The translations under genes were made by a program, and so were the position numbers. DNA of 64,000 nt from Pontiellaceae bacterium B12219 (GTDB taxonomy: Bacteria > Verrucomicrobiota > Kiritimatiellia > Kiritimatiellales > Pontiellaceae), in NCBI GenBank assembly GCA_029432795.1, contig JARNMJ010000006.1:62001-126000 (forward strand), in the 5' to 3' direction. Below are positions 34,256 through 43,083 of the stretch, piece after piece. Positions within the stretch are counted from its first letter, which is position 1. Each line of letters begins with the position of its first letter. Below the pieces are notes generated by a model. The model searched no databases. It worked only from the letters and a program-made list of their open reading frames with translations, and had not been told where the DNA came from.

Positions 34256-34903
34256 ATGCGTTTTAAGGGGTTTATTGTATTGGCAGCTGTGATGGGGCTT
34301 GTGGCGGCTGGATCAGCTGAAGCAGAAGCAACCGCAAAGAAAAATGACATTGCAATCCGGATCAGTGTGGGTACCGCGCCCGGAATCAACAAAGAAGATC
34401 TCGAAGGATTTAACCAGACCGTTGATGAAGATGATGGTTGGCAGCTGGAAGCGCTTGCGGTTAAACGGATCTGGTTTGAAAACAATCCAAACTTTGGGTA
34501 CACGCTGGGCGGCGGACTTTTTGTTTCAAGTTTCGGGGGAAAACGGACGTTTGATGTTCCCAAATATGGTTCGGAATATGATGCCGATGTTTTCGGGATT
34601 ACCGGTCAGATCGGCCTCGCCTACCAGATTGGAAAATACATCATCGTCGAAGGTTCGCCTTATTTTGGTTTCGGCTTCGGACAAATTGAGCTGAATGGAG
34701 ACGATGGAGGCCTGATGTATACCTCCTATGGCGTGAAAGGCGGTCTCTATATCCTCTTGGGTGAAAAAATTGAATTGGGTTTTGAAGCGGGTTATCAAGG
34801 CTTCGTCACCGAGTACACCATCGATTTGCGTCCCGGGGAATATGAGGTTGATCTGACTGGCGACGGCCCGCTCTACAGCGCCGTACTGGCTGTCAAATTC
34901 TAG
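34256..34903 (+). CDS. Small outer-membrane beta-barrel protein
   Basis: The 215-aa protein has a signal peptide (MRFKGFIVLAAVMGLVAAGS) and an alternating polar/aromatic body rich in Gly and Tyr (FGYTLGGGLFVSSFGG, GSPYFGFGFGQIEL), ending in LAVKF with a C-terminal Phe as in barrels. AAAGGAGAG precedes the ATG. A terminator that is copied after the next barrel gene follows. The two genes are probably related in origin, though their proteins are quite different. Function unknown. Confidence 0.75.
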   Translation: MRFKGFIVLAAVMGLVAAGSAEAEATAKKNDIAIRISVGTAPGINKEDLEGFNQTVDEDDGWQLEALAVKRIWFENNPNFGYTLGGGLFVSSFGGKRTFDVPKYGSEYDADVFGITGQIGLAYQIGKYIIVEGSPYFGFGFGQIELNGDDGGLMYTSYGVKGGLYILLGEKIELGFEAGYQGFVTEYTIDLRPGEYEVDLTGDGPLYSAVLAVKF

Positions 34904-34915
34904 ACCGCAGCTTTT

Positions 34916-34956
34916 CAGGGTTTGGAAGCCGTCCGGTTGGGCGGCTTTTTTTGTGA
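34916..34956 (+). terminator. Rho-independent terminator, first of two identical copies
   Basis: A 9-bp stem (34926-34934 with 34939-34947, GGTT loop) is followed by a run of Ts. The 41 bases 34916-34956 are identical to 35776-35816. Confidence 0.9.
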
Positions 34957-35090
34957 AGAGTGTTTGAGGAATCGATAAAGGAGTGCGCGAATACTTGCAT
35001 GGTATTATAAGTACTTAATTATTTCGGTTGAGTTGTTGCATCATATCCATCATCATGGGTTTTCATTGAACTTAACCAAAGGAGAATCCA

Positions 35091-35756
35091 ATGAACTGTG
35101 TCAGGGGGATGCTTGTAGTAGCGATGATGGGGGTAATTTCCACGGGATGGGCAGAAGATGCGGCACCGGGAAAACCAAAAGACAAGAAACAGTATATCTC
35201 GATCGGATTAGGGGGAGCTTCACAATCAGCGGCCAGTTATAAAGAATCCGGACTTTTCCTGAATGCGGATGCAGAGGCGGATTTCGGAGGCGGGGGCGCC
35301 TTCAATATTTGTTATGGATCAAAGCTGAAAAATACGCCGATGCGGTTAGAGGTAGAGTTGTTGTTTACCGGGGTGGATATTGACTCTTTTGAAGATAAGA
35401 CTTTCGGGACCCTCCCGGTGGGGGAGGAGGCTGGTTCCTTTTTGTTCGCAGGGCTGTTTAATGCATATCTGGATTGGAATAACAGCTCGCCGGTTACGCC
35501 GTATATTATGGGCGGTATCGGGGGCGGAGCGTACTCGCTCGACTTCGATAACGGGATGGGTGAGGGAAGTGCCGGGAGTTTTCTTGGACAGTTCGGACTG
35601 GGAGCATCTGTTGCGCTCAATGAAACCATTGCCTTCGATTTCAAATATAAAAATATAATCGGTACGGATCCGGAATTTGATATTGAAGGAGGCGGGACTG
35701 CTACGACAGAGCTGAATATGCAACAGTATATGGTTAGCATTATGATTTATTTTTAA
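35091..35756 (+). CDS. Small outer-membrane beta-barrel protein
   Basis: The 221-aa protein has a signal peptide (MNCVRGMLVVAMMGVISTGW) and a barrel-like body with Gly-rich turns (YIMGGIGGGAYSLDFDNG, GLGASVALNETIAFDFKYKN). It ends in SIMIYF, with the C-terminal Phe typical of outer-membrane strands. AAAGGAGAA lies before the ATG. It is followed by the same terminator as the preceding barrel gene. Function unknown; similar to OmpW/OprF-like small barrels only in general form. Confidence 0.75.
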   Translation: MNCVRGMLVVAMMGVISTGWAEDAAPGKPKDKKQYISIGLGGASQSAASYKESGLFLNADAEADFGGGGAFNICYGSKLKNTPMRLEVELLFTGVDIDSFEDKTFGTLPVGEEAGSFLFAGLFNAYLDWNNSSPVTPYIMGGIGGGAYSLDFDNGMGEGSAGSFLGQFGLGASVALNETIAFDFKYKNIIGTDPEFDIEGGGTATTELNMQQYMVSIMIYF

Positions 35757-35775
35757 AGCATTGAGATCTTGTTTA

Positions 35776-35816
35776 CAGGGTTTGGAAGCCGTCCGGTTGG
35801 GCGGCTTTTTTTGTGA
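35776..35816 (+). terminator. Rho-independent terminator, second identical copy
   Basis: This has the same 41-base sequence as 34916-34956, with the stem at 35786-35807 and the T run after it. It lies 20 bases after the barrel gene. A second GC hairpin without a T run (35844-35862) follows, before the convergent PL6 gene. Confidence 0.9.
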
Positions 35817-35877
35817 TGTGATGATTCCTGTGACGGGTCGGCGGGCGGTCGCAGGGACCGCCACCGGTTGATGCCGT

Positions 35878-38800
35878 TTATTCAGGCGGGTAGATCAGGC
35901 GATAGAATGCAGCGGCATCGGTCGGGTCCATCGGAATGGTCATATCATTGGTCAGAGTGGAGTCCGGCCATACGAGCCAGTTTGTGCTCAGATTATTGGT
36001 CTGGTATTGCAACTGCCATCCGGTGCGGTCTCCCGGCCAGGAAATGTTGACGGTGCCGTTGCTGACCCCGAATGCGAGATCCGGCGGAGTGGTGTTGACG
36101 CCGGATACAACCGAGAGGACGCCGCTTGCCGCATCGAAACTCCACGCCAGGCCATCTCCCGGTTCCGGAGTGATGCTGTCGAAACTGCCCGAGCCTCCGG
36201 CACTAAAGATCTGGAAGTTTTGTCCGGATGTCAGGGTGCCGGAGAGGTTATTCACCTGCAGATCTCCGGCGTAGGTGGCGTCATCGCTCCAAGTGACGAG
36301 GTCGCTGGTTGCACTCGATGCATTCACTTCCATGATGGTCGTACTACCCGCTTTAAGCGTGAGCTCGCCCACGGTAAGGGTGCCGATGCTTTCTCCCGGA
36401 GACAGGGTGCCGCCGCTGTTGACCTTGACACTGTTTTCAACCTCTCCGGAGCCTCCCAGTGTACCGCCGCTATTGACATCGACGCGGTAGCTGTCCTCAA
36501 TGACTCCATTTAGGATCAGTGTGCCGCCGTCGATCGACGTCAAGCCATAATACTGGCCTTGGAATCCGGATCCGAGCACCACGGTTCCGTCTGTCGTTTT
36601 GGTTAGTCCGCCCGACCCTTTGAGGCGGATCGTCTTGTTTATATTGCCGTCGATGGTTCCGCTCTCAACGAGAATGGAACTCGTTGCCTCCAGCTCGCGG
36701 TTGTTTCCGGTATCGTCGTTGACCACCAGCCCGTCTTTAAGTACGAGGGATGCAAACGTATCGCCGCCCGAGGAGACCATTCGGAGGGCTCCGCCCGCAA
36801 CGGTAACCGTGGCGGCGTCGTTGATCTGCCTCTTCTTCGGCATGATCACTGTGCCGCCGGTATTAATCAGGAGACCTCCAGCCGTGATGGCTTCGATTCC
36901 ATCGGATCCCTTCCGGATAATCAAGGTGCCGTCGTTCACGGTAACCAGTCCACTGTATGTGTTAGAGGATCCGGTGCCTCCGCCAATCTGCAGGGTTCCG
37001 GGACCTTCCTTGATGAAACCCGTTCCGGACAGGATGACTTTTAGTTGCGCCTGGTAATCTTCACCGCTGGGAAAGTCTGCAACGGTGATGGTTGGTGTTC
37101 CGGAGAGGTTGAGTACACTGGTGAGATTGTTGCCGGAGTCGATGGTGTATTCTCCATCATTCGGCTGGATGAACGAAATATTTCTCACTGTTCTGGTTTC
37201 GCCGGCCGGGATATCGACATAGCCGGCTGAGCCGCTTATGCCGCCGCCGAATATGGCATCGTTCGGTCCGTTATCGTCCCACGTCACATTCGGCCCCGTT
37301 CCGTTGAGGAGCCAGTTCGCGCCGGTGCTGGTCCAGTCGGTTCCGCCGTCCTGAATGCCGGCCGAGCCGTTGCTGGCATCATACTGGTAACTGCCCGCCG
37401 GTCCCGCCTCGTTCACCGTCAAGAGCGCATAGGTGCTGACATCGCCGCCCCAGTTATTGGTCACGGTTACAGAATACATGCCTGCATCGCTAATCTGTGC
37501 ACTGGGTATGGAGAGGGTACTGTTCGTTTCTCCGAGAAGCACGGTATTGGTATTGTAGTACCACTGGTATGAGATCGGCGGTGTGCCGATAACCGTTACG
37601 AAGAAACTGGCCGTCTGCCCTTCTGTAATGGTGTTGTCGAGGGGGTCGACGGTAATTTCGGCCGGTTGATCCGGAGGAATCACGGTCAGTGTCGCAGCTG
37701 CACTGGTGTCTGTTCCATACGGATTGGTCGCCACCGCATGGTAGGTTCCTTCGTCGGCCGCATCAACACTGATGAGTGTGAGCGAACTGTTGGTTTCTTC
37801 AGAGAGCAGGGTTGACGTGTCAAAATACCATTGATAACTGATCGGCGCGGTACCGCTGGCGTCTACGGTAAAGGTCGCATTGGCGCCCGTAAGCACGGTG
37901 TCGTTCGTCGGTTGAGTTGTTATCGTCGGCGGATAGGTCTGCACGAAAGTGGTAACAACAGCAACGGAGCTGGTTGCCGAGCCGTAGGCATTGTTGAGTA
38001 TCACATCATAATTGCCGGCATCGGACAGTTGAACATTGGCGATGGACAGGATTCGGTCATCTGCGCCGGAGACCTCTCCACCTTCGACCAAATTGACGCC
38101 GTTGTATCGCCATTGATAGATCATCGGATCAGCACCGGTTCCATTTGCGGACAAGATAAGCGTGGTTAAGGTGGCCACGTTCTGGTTCGCAGGATTTTGC
38201 GTCACGACCGGCGGTGCCGTGGATTGAATCCAGGTGGGGCCGACGTCCGTAATCGCCATGGGGGCCATCGGGGCGGTTCCGAGGGCAATCTGATCCGCTC
38301 CGACATCCCGGCCCAGCAGCGGCCGCAGTGCTCCGTCCATATCCAGCAGGTTGTCGGGCAGAATGAATTCGGTTCCGGCATTTCCGGCGGCAGGTCCGGT
38401 CGCGGAAGGCACCTGGATGCCCAGCGAGTCCGTCGTCAGAATCGGATCGGCGACAATGATGCCCGGATCTGTGATCCCGACCGTTGCGCCCCATACCACA
38501 TTGGAGGAATAGATGGTGCCGGTTGGGGTATCCGTGAAGGTGAAGAGCGGGGCTGAGGAGGATTCAATCAGGTTTGCTGCAAAGGTGTTGTCGGCCGGTT
38601 CCGTCGTGCGTCCATCACCGCCCAGGCCGACGCCCCAAACCACGGATTCCTGCGAATCGATAATCGTGTTTTGTGCGATGATGCAGTTCTTCACCTGAAC
38701 GTATCCGCCGCTTTCATCCGGACTTGTGCTGCCGGGTCCTGCCCAGATCGTGCCGGCCATGATGCCCATGGCGGCCTGATAGGTTGTGCCGGCCAGATCC

Positions 38801-39768
38801 TGCATGTAGTTGTTAATCACGGTGTGATCCTGGTTCGAAATGCGAATGCCGCCCGAATTCGGAACGTTTCCGCCGAAGAAGACATTGCCTTCCACGAGGC
38901 AGCCGCGACCATGGCGCAGCGTGAGCGATCCGACACATTCAACAAAGGTGTTGTAGAGGTATGAGTTTTCGGCGGATTTATTCGAGATAATCTCAGCTTC
39001 GCCGCTGCAGCGATAAAAGAAGTTGCTCTGTACGGTGATTCTTGCGTTTTGGATGCTCATGCTTGAGGTGCCGATGCGGAGGGTTTCCTGTTCATTGGCA
39101 CTCAAACCATCGGGATGCAGCGGTCGGTCGGCAAAGACATTTTGTTCGATGACATGAGCCACGACGTCATCGTCGAATTGCGCTCCTTCGTTCAGCTCAA
39201 CGATAAAGGTGGCTCCGCCGGTGCGCTTGCCGCTTACGAAGTTATTGTCGAACCGGTTCGTGGCACCGTACCACTGGACCCATTTGGAATTGCCCGTATC
39301 TAGCGGATTATCATAGTTCACGATGGCGCAGTCGGTGACCCGGCAGTTATAGGCGTGGCGGGTGATGTCGGAATGAGCGCGCGTCTGGATAACCCAGCCG
39401 GAGCCTTCATCATCCGGAAACTCATACGTGGAATTATCGAACCGAAAGCCGGAGATGATCAGGTGATGGCCTCCAATTCCCAAACGCGTGGTGCCGCGGA
39501 AGGTTACACCGCCGGGGGTTTGTGCGCGGAAGGTGATGGGGGCCAGTGCTGTCCCGTTTGTGAGCGGTTCAAACCGGAGAGTGTCCAGGTCGTCGTATGT
39601 GCCGTCCTGCCAGACGATGGAATCGCCGGGCTGGACCATTTCGAGGGCGTTATCAAACTCGTCATCATCGGCCACAAGGTACTCTGCCGCCCGTGAAAGG
39701 GGGGGCGGCATGAGGATGATGAAGCTGAAAAGCGATACAGCAAGGTGAATACAGGTCGTCTTTTTCAT
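35878..39768 (-). CDS. Giant secreted PL6-type polysaccharide lyase with Ig-like and autotransporter repeats
   Basis: The protein is 1296 aa. A signal peptide (MKKTTCIHLAVSLFSFIILM) is followed by a right-handed beta-helix lyase of the PL6 alginate lyase/chondroitinase-B type (about 30-510; SNKWVQWYGATNRFDNNFVSGK-like strand pattern, FRFDNSTYEFPDDEG). Three Ig-like domains follow (about 525-785, each with YQWxYN and DAGxYxV), then autotransporter-associated beta-helix repeats (about 820-1190), and a C-terminal domain ending FYRLIYPPE. It probably degrades uronate polymers outside the cell. GGAGG precedes the chosen ATG at 39768. No SusD-like or transport partner is adjacent. Confidence 0.85.
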   Translation of the reverse strand: MKKTTCIHLAVSLFSFIILMPPPLSRAAEYLVADDDEFDNALEMVQPGDSIVWQDGTYDDLDTLRFEPLTNGTALAPITFRAQTPGGVTFRGTTRLGIGGHHLIISGFRFDNSTYEFPDDEGSGWVIQTRAHSDITRHAYNCRVTDCAIVNYDNPLDTGNSKWVQWYGATNRFDNNFVSGKRTGGATFIVELNEGAQFDDDVVAHVIEQNVFADRPLHPDGLSANEQETLRIGTSSMSIQNARITVQSNFFYRCSGEAEIISNKSAENSYLYNTFVECVGSLTLRHGRGCLVEGNVFFGGNVPNSGGIRISNQDHTVINNYMQDLAGTTYQAAMGIMAGTIWAGPGSTSPDESGGYVQVKNCIIAQNTIIDSQESVVWGVGLGGDGRTTEPADNTFAANLIESSSAPLFTFTDTPTGTIYSSNVVWGATVGITDPGIIVADPILTTDSLGIQVPSATGPAAGNAGTEFILPDNLLDMDGALRPLLGRDVGADQIALGTAPMAPMAITDVGPTWIQSTAPPVVTQNPANQNVATLTTLILSANGTGADPMIYQWRYNGVNLVEGGEVSGADDRILSIANVQLSDAGNYDVILNNAYGSATSSVAVVTTFVQTYPPTITTQPTNDTVLTGANATFTVDASGTAPISYQWYFDTSTLLSEETNSSLTLISVDAADEGTYHAVATNPYGTDTSAAATLTVIPPDQPAEITVDPLDNTITEGQTASFFVTVIGTPPISYQWYYNTNTVLLGETNSTLSIPSAQISDAGMYSVTVTNNWGGDVSTYALLTVNEAGPAGSYQYDASNGSAGIQDGGTDWTSTGANWLLNGTGPNVTWDDNGPNDAIFGGGISGSAGYVDIPAGETRTVRNISFIQPNDGEYTIDSGNNLTSVLNLSGTPTITVADFPSGEDYQAQLKVILSGTGFIKEGPGTLQIGGGTGSSNTYSGLVTVNDGTLIIRKGSDGIEAITAGGLLINTGGTVIMPKKRQINDAATVTVAGGALRMVSSGGDTFASLVLKDGLVVNDDTGNNRELEATSSILVESGTIDGNINKTIRLKGSGGLTKTTDGTVVLGSGFQGQYYGLTSIDGGTLILNGVIEDSYRVDVNSGGTLGGSGEVENSVKVNSGGTLSPGESIGTLTVGELTLKAGSTTIMEVNASSATSDLVTWSDDATYAGDLQVNNLSGTLTSGQNFQIFSAGGSGSFDSITPEPGDGLAWSFDAASGVLSVVSGVNTTPPDLAFGVSNGTVNISWPGDRTGWQLQYQTNNLSTNWLVWPDSTLTNDMTIPMDPTDAAAFYRLIYPPE

Positions 39769-40081
39769 TGCGTACAGTCCTCCGGTTTGAATGCTTCGGG
39801 TTTGCCACTGGCAATGCATAACCAATTGAGCGAATCTGTCAAATAATAATTATGAATTAAAGCGAGGGAGTGTAATGGAGGGTATATGCGGGGTCGCAGG
39901 TTTTATTATATTTTACACCGTAAATTTGGGTTTTTATGGCTGATAGCAACCCAACACTTAAGATTAATAAAAATAAACCAAGGCGTTTGTGTTGCAATAA
40001 TCCGAACCGGATAAAGGAGTCGGTTTGCTAAAGGCGACCTGAAATCGCGATGAATAGGGCGCGTTACTGATCGGATATTTT
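39769..40081. other. Intergenic, AT-rich, no gene seen
   Basis: These 313 bases separate two minus-strand genes. They contain the PL6 ribosome site, a long AT-rich stretch around 39840-40000 likely to hold the PL6 promoter, and no credible reading frame, RNA gene or strong hairpin. Confidence 0.5.
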
Positions 40082-42760
40082 TTATGCAACGAGGATTTCC
40101 AGCCCTTGGAAAAGGGTTTCGGATTTGGGCTCCAGTCGTTGGAGTAAGGTGAACATGGCGGGGAAGTGTTTGGGGTGGGTCATGAATTCCATTTCGGCGT
40201 AGCCGCGTTCCGTTCCGGCCTTGGCAACCGCTTTGAACAGATGGGGAACCACCCAGCGGTTTCTATGTTCCGGCGCCACGGCGAGATAAGGGCAGTGAAC
40301 AACGTCGTCTTTAATCCGGTTGATGAATACGCCGGTGATCTGTTTGTTCTGCAGGGCAATGAATGAGAGATCGGCAGAAATGTGACGATACCCTTCCGGT
40401 CCGAGCAGATCGTCGGAAACGGGAATGTGCCGGATGATAAAGAGCCGGACGGCTTCCCAGGAAACATGATTCAGAGGAACAATGGTACCGTTTTCCGGCA
40501 GGGGAATCCGGTCCACGAGCGGTCTCATCTGCGCGAAGACGGAGGGGCCGTTAATCTGGTATCGGTTGATTTGCATCCAATGTTTGAAACCCTGATTTTC
40601 CAATCGTTGGAAAAGGGGGCTGCCGGTTTGCAGGAGCGACCAGGTGCGAAGAGTTTGAATGCCGAGTCGACGACAGCGTTCGAGTATGCCCTGTTGAAGC
40701 TCGGCAGATGGGGGTTGAAAAAATTCCACGCGGGCGGGCTCGTTTTCGAGCATCGGCTTCCGGAGCAAAGCGGCTTCAGAATCGGTTACAATCACTTCGG
40801 TCTGTTCCATATGGCCGTGCGGAAGCTGGTGGTTTTTGCAGAAGCGGATGACTTCGTCGGAATGGATCAATCGAGCCTGACCGAGCTGCATCTTGCGCTG
40901 AGCATCCTGAACAAAGAGTTGATATTGCCAGCGCTGACTTTCGAGCTGCCGGTCGGCATTGGAAACTGAGGCGCGCGCGCGAATCATTTCTGCACCCCAG
41001 GGATCTTCTTCTTCAATACTTGCGGCCAATGCACTTAGTGCAATAGGAGATTCCGGGCAGAAGCGTAAGGCGGTAACGACAGCTGTTCGTGCTCTTGCTT
41101 TGCGACCTTGAAGGAGCAGGGCCCGGGACAGCGCCAGATGAGCGCGCATGGAGGAAAAATCGGATTCAATGGCGCGTCGGGCGGCATCAGCGGCTTTGTT
41201 TGCCTGACCCAGTGTGGCCAGCATTTCTGATTTTGAAATCAGGGAGGGCACGTGGTCGGCATATTCCTCCAGGAGCTCGTTCAGCAGTTGCAAGGCTGTT
41301 CCGGGTTGATCGAGATTCAGGTAAACCTCTGCGAGGAAATGTTTCCAGTCCGGCGGGAGGGTTAGATCCCGGTTTAAAGTTTCCAGATGTTTGACTGCGG
41401 TTTCGGAGTTTCCGGAATGGTGCGCCACCATGGCTTTCAACAGCGGCGTTATCGGAGCATCGGAATGAATTTCGGCAGTGCGTTTCATGAGTTCGGACGA
41501 TTCTTTAATCAGGCCGGAATGGAAGAGGGCCTGACAAAGCGGCAGAGCGAACTCCAGGGATAAGGGGGCTGAAATATGTTGTTCCAGTAAAAAGGGCAAC
41601 GCTTCAAACCAGCGACTGCGGACGAGGTATGCAGTTGCCTTCTGCTGGTTGGCAAACCGCTCTACGCGCCAGGATGCGGTGTTGAGTTTGGCGGGTTCCA
41701 GCAACCAGCCCGACTCTGTACGCGTCGGCGTTTCCAATGTTCCGGAATCAGGAAGCGGTGGGCAGGGTTCGGTTTGTGGTGTTGCGGCGAACATTTCTTC
41801 GAGCACACGCCCGTTCATATGTTCTGCCGCAGAAAGACCCATGAGATTCAGCAAAGTGGGGGCAATGTCTTCGTGGCGGGGTCCAAGCAGTTTTTCACGG
41901 GAGCGGATTCCCTCGCCGTCAAACGCAATAAAGCCGCCGCCCTCGCCCTTTGCGGAGTAGAGGATCAGGATGTGGTCGCCGGCCAGCCGCCGGATGGTGC
42001 CGAGGCATAGATTCAGTGTTCGGAAGGCTGCTTCGCGTACGTTGCCGAAGAAGCCGTCGGGATCATTGGTTGTTTTGAGAATTTCGTTAATTTCATCGGC
42101 CAGCGAAAACCGGATGATGGTTAAATCCCAGTCAAGCTCAGCCATGGCCTGCCCGGCGATGGCCTGAATGGAAAGGTTGGAGGCAATGCAGCCTGCAATT
42201 TCCCCAATGGCCGGTTGGTTATTTAGATCCGGATATCCAAGGTCCGGAATAAAAAGTTTGAGCGTGGCCTGGTCCATCTGGGCGGGTGCAACGGCCAGTG
42301 ATTTTGCCGCATCAAAAAAGTTGGCGGGCTGTACGCTGCGCAGCGGGCTTAACTGGCTGTGTTTAATCTGATTGAAAAAAACCGGAGAAATGGAAAGGCA
42401 ATGATCCTGTTCAGCTTCCGGATGCCGGCCCGGAATATTGAATCGGTTGGTCAGAAGTCCTTCCTGTTCGAGTATTTCCCAAATGGGCTTGTGGTTCCAG
42501 TCGCATGGGCCAACGGCCCGGATCTTGCCGGAGCTCTGGTCGAGAATGGTGGGGCCGAGAATGCCGTGTTGGTCCGGCGAACAGCCGGTGGCGAGTCCGG
42601 CCCATGCCGCCACCGTCGGGAGGGGGCCGGAGCAGCTTATTTTTCCGGATGCCCCGTTATGCAGGGCCGATAGAAATTTTTTTAATTGGTAGTGCTTCAG
42701 GTCCGACAGGCCGATGCCGTCCACACCGATCAGCAGCACGCGGTTGTTGCCGAGACTCAT
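40082..42760 (-). CDS. Phosphodiesterase-like domain fused to TPR repeats and a GNAT domain
   Basis: The protein is 892 aa in three parts. Residues 1-330 resemble type I phosphodiesterase/alkaline phosphatase folds (LLIGVDGIG with Asp14, LPTVAAWAGLATG with Thr49, GPRHEDIAPTLLNLMG), but the usual SDHG metal site reads SAKGEGGG, so activity is doubtful. Residues about 400-600 are TPR-like helices. The C-terminal 270 residues end in a GNAT-like fold. ATGA overlap couples it to a small upstream gene. Two exact palindrome copies (40097-40111 and 40598-40612) encode FQGLE and FQRLE. Location is probably cytoplasmic; role unknown. Confidence 0.75.
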   Translation of the reverse strand: MSLGNNRVLLIGVDGIGLSDLKHYQLKKFLSALHNGASGKISCSGPLPTVAAWAGLATGCSPDQHGILGPTILDQSSGKIRAVGPCDWNHKPIWEILEQEGLLTNRFNIPGRHPEAEQDHCLSISPVFFNQIKHSQLSPLRSVQPANFFDAAKSLAVAPAQMDQATLKLFIPDLGYPDLNNQPAIGEIAGCIASNLSIQAIAGQAMAELDWDLTIIRFSLADEINEILKTTNDPDGFFGNVREAAFRTLNLCLGTIRRLAGDHILILYSAKGEGGGFIAFDGEGIRSREKLLGPRHEDIAPTLLNLMGLSAAEHMNGRVLEEMFAATPQTEPCPPLPDSGTLETPTRTESGWLLEPAKLNTASWRVERFANQQKATAYLVRSRWFEALPFLLEQHISAPLSLEFALPLCQALFHSGLIKESSELMKRTAEIHSDAPITPLLKAMVAHHSGNSETAVKHLETLNRDLTLPPDWKHFLAEVYLNLDQPGTALQLLNELLEEYADHVPSLISKSEMLATLGQANKAADAARRAIESDFSSMRAHLALSRALLLQGRKARARTAVVTALRFCPESPIALSALAASIEEEDPWGAEMIRARASVSNADRQLESQRWQYQLFVQDAQRKMQLGQARLIHSDEVIRFCKNHQLPHGHMEQTEVIVTDSEAALLRKPMLENEPARVEFFQPPSAELQQGILERCRRLGIQTLRTWSLLQTGSPLFQRLENQGFKHWMQINRYQINGPSVFAQMRPLVDRIPLPENGTIVPLNHVSWEAVRLFIIRHIPVSDDLLGPEGYRHISADLSFIALQNKQITGVFINRIKDDVVHCPYLAVAPEHRNRWVVPHLFKAVAKAGTERGYAEMEFMTHPKHFPAMFTLLQRLEPKSETLFQGLEILVA

Positions 42761-42927
42761 TCGTCGGAACCTTCAGTTTCAAGCGTTGGAAAAATTCGCC
42801 TACCGGTCAGTGATCCGATTCCACCTCCGCCGGTTACATTTATGTCGGCGGACTTGGTGTGTCGCTTGAGCGGTTGATGTGTTTCCCATTCCATATCGGT
42901 GCAGCATCCTAAAAGTTGAGTTGGCAT
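42757..42927 (-). CDS. Small coupled protein of 56 residues
   Basis: An ATG at 42927 with GGAG seven bases upstream opens a 56-codon frame starting MPTQLLGCCTDMEWE and ending ETEGSDE. Its stop overlaps the ATG of the large fusion gene by 4 bases (ATGA), which argues for real translation and coupling. No membrane segment is present; the centre has a Gly-rich turn (VTGGGGIGSLTG) and there are two adjacent cysteines near the start. Not recognised. A one-mismatch palindrome copy (42777-42791) lies inside. Confidence 0.55.
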   Translation of the reverse strand: MPTQLLGCCTDMEWETHQPLKRHTKSADINVTGGGGIGSLTGRRIFPTLETEGSDE

Positions 42928-43083
42928 TTGAAACACTCCAAAGGAGCAGGGAACATGCCACCCCCGCGTAAAAATATGCCGCTCGGTCCTGATTTGGCGG
43001 GATTCATTTCAGGACGTGATTTACTTCAACGATGTCTTTGGTACTATCCCCCGCAATTAACGCCGTAAGGAAAGGACTTCGCT

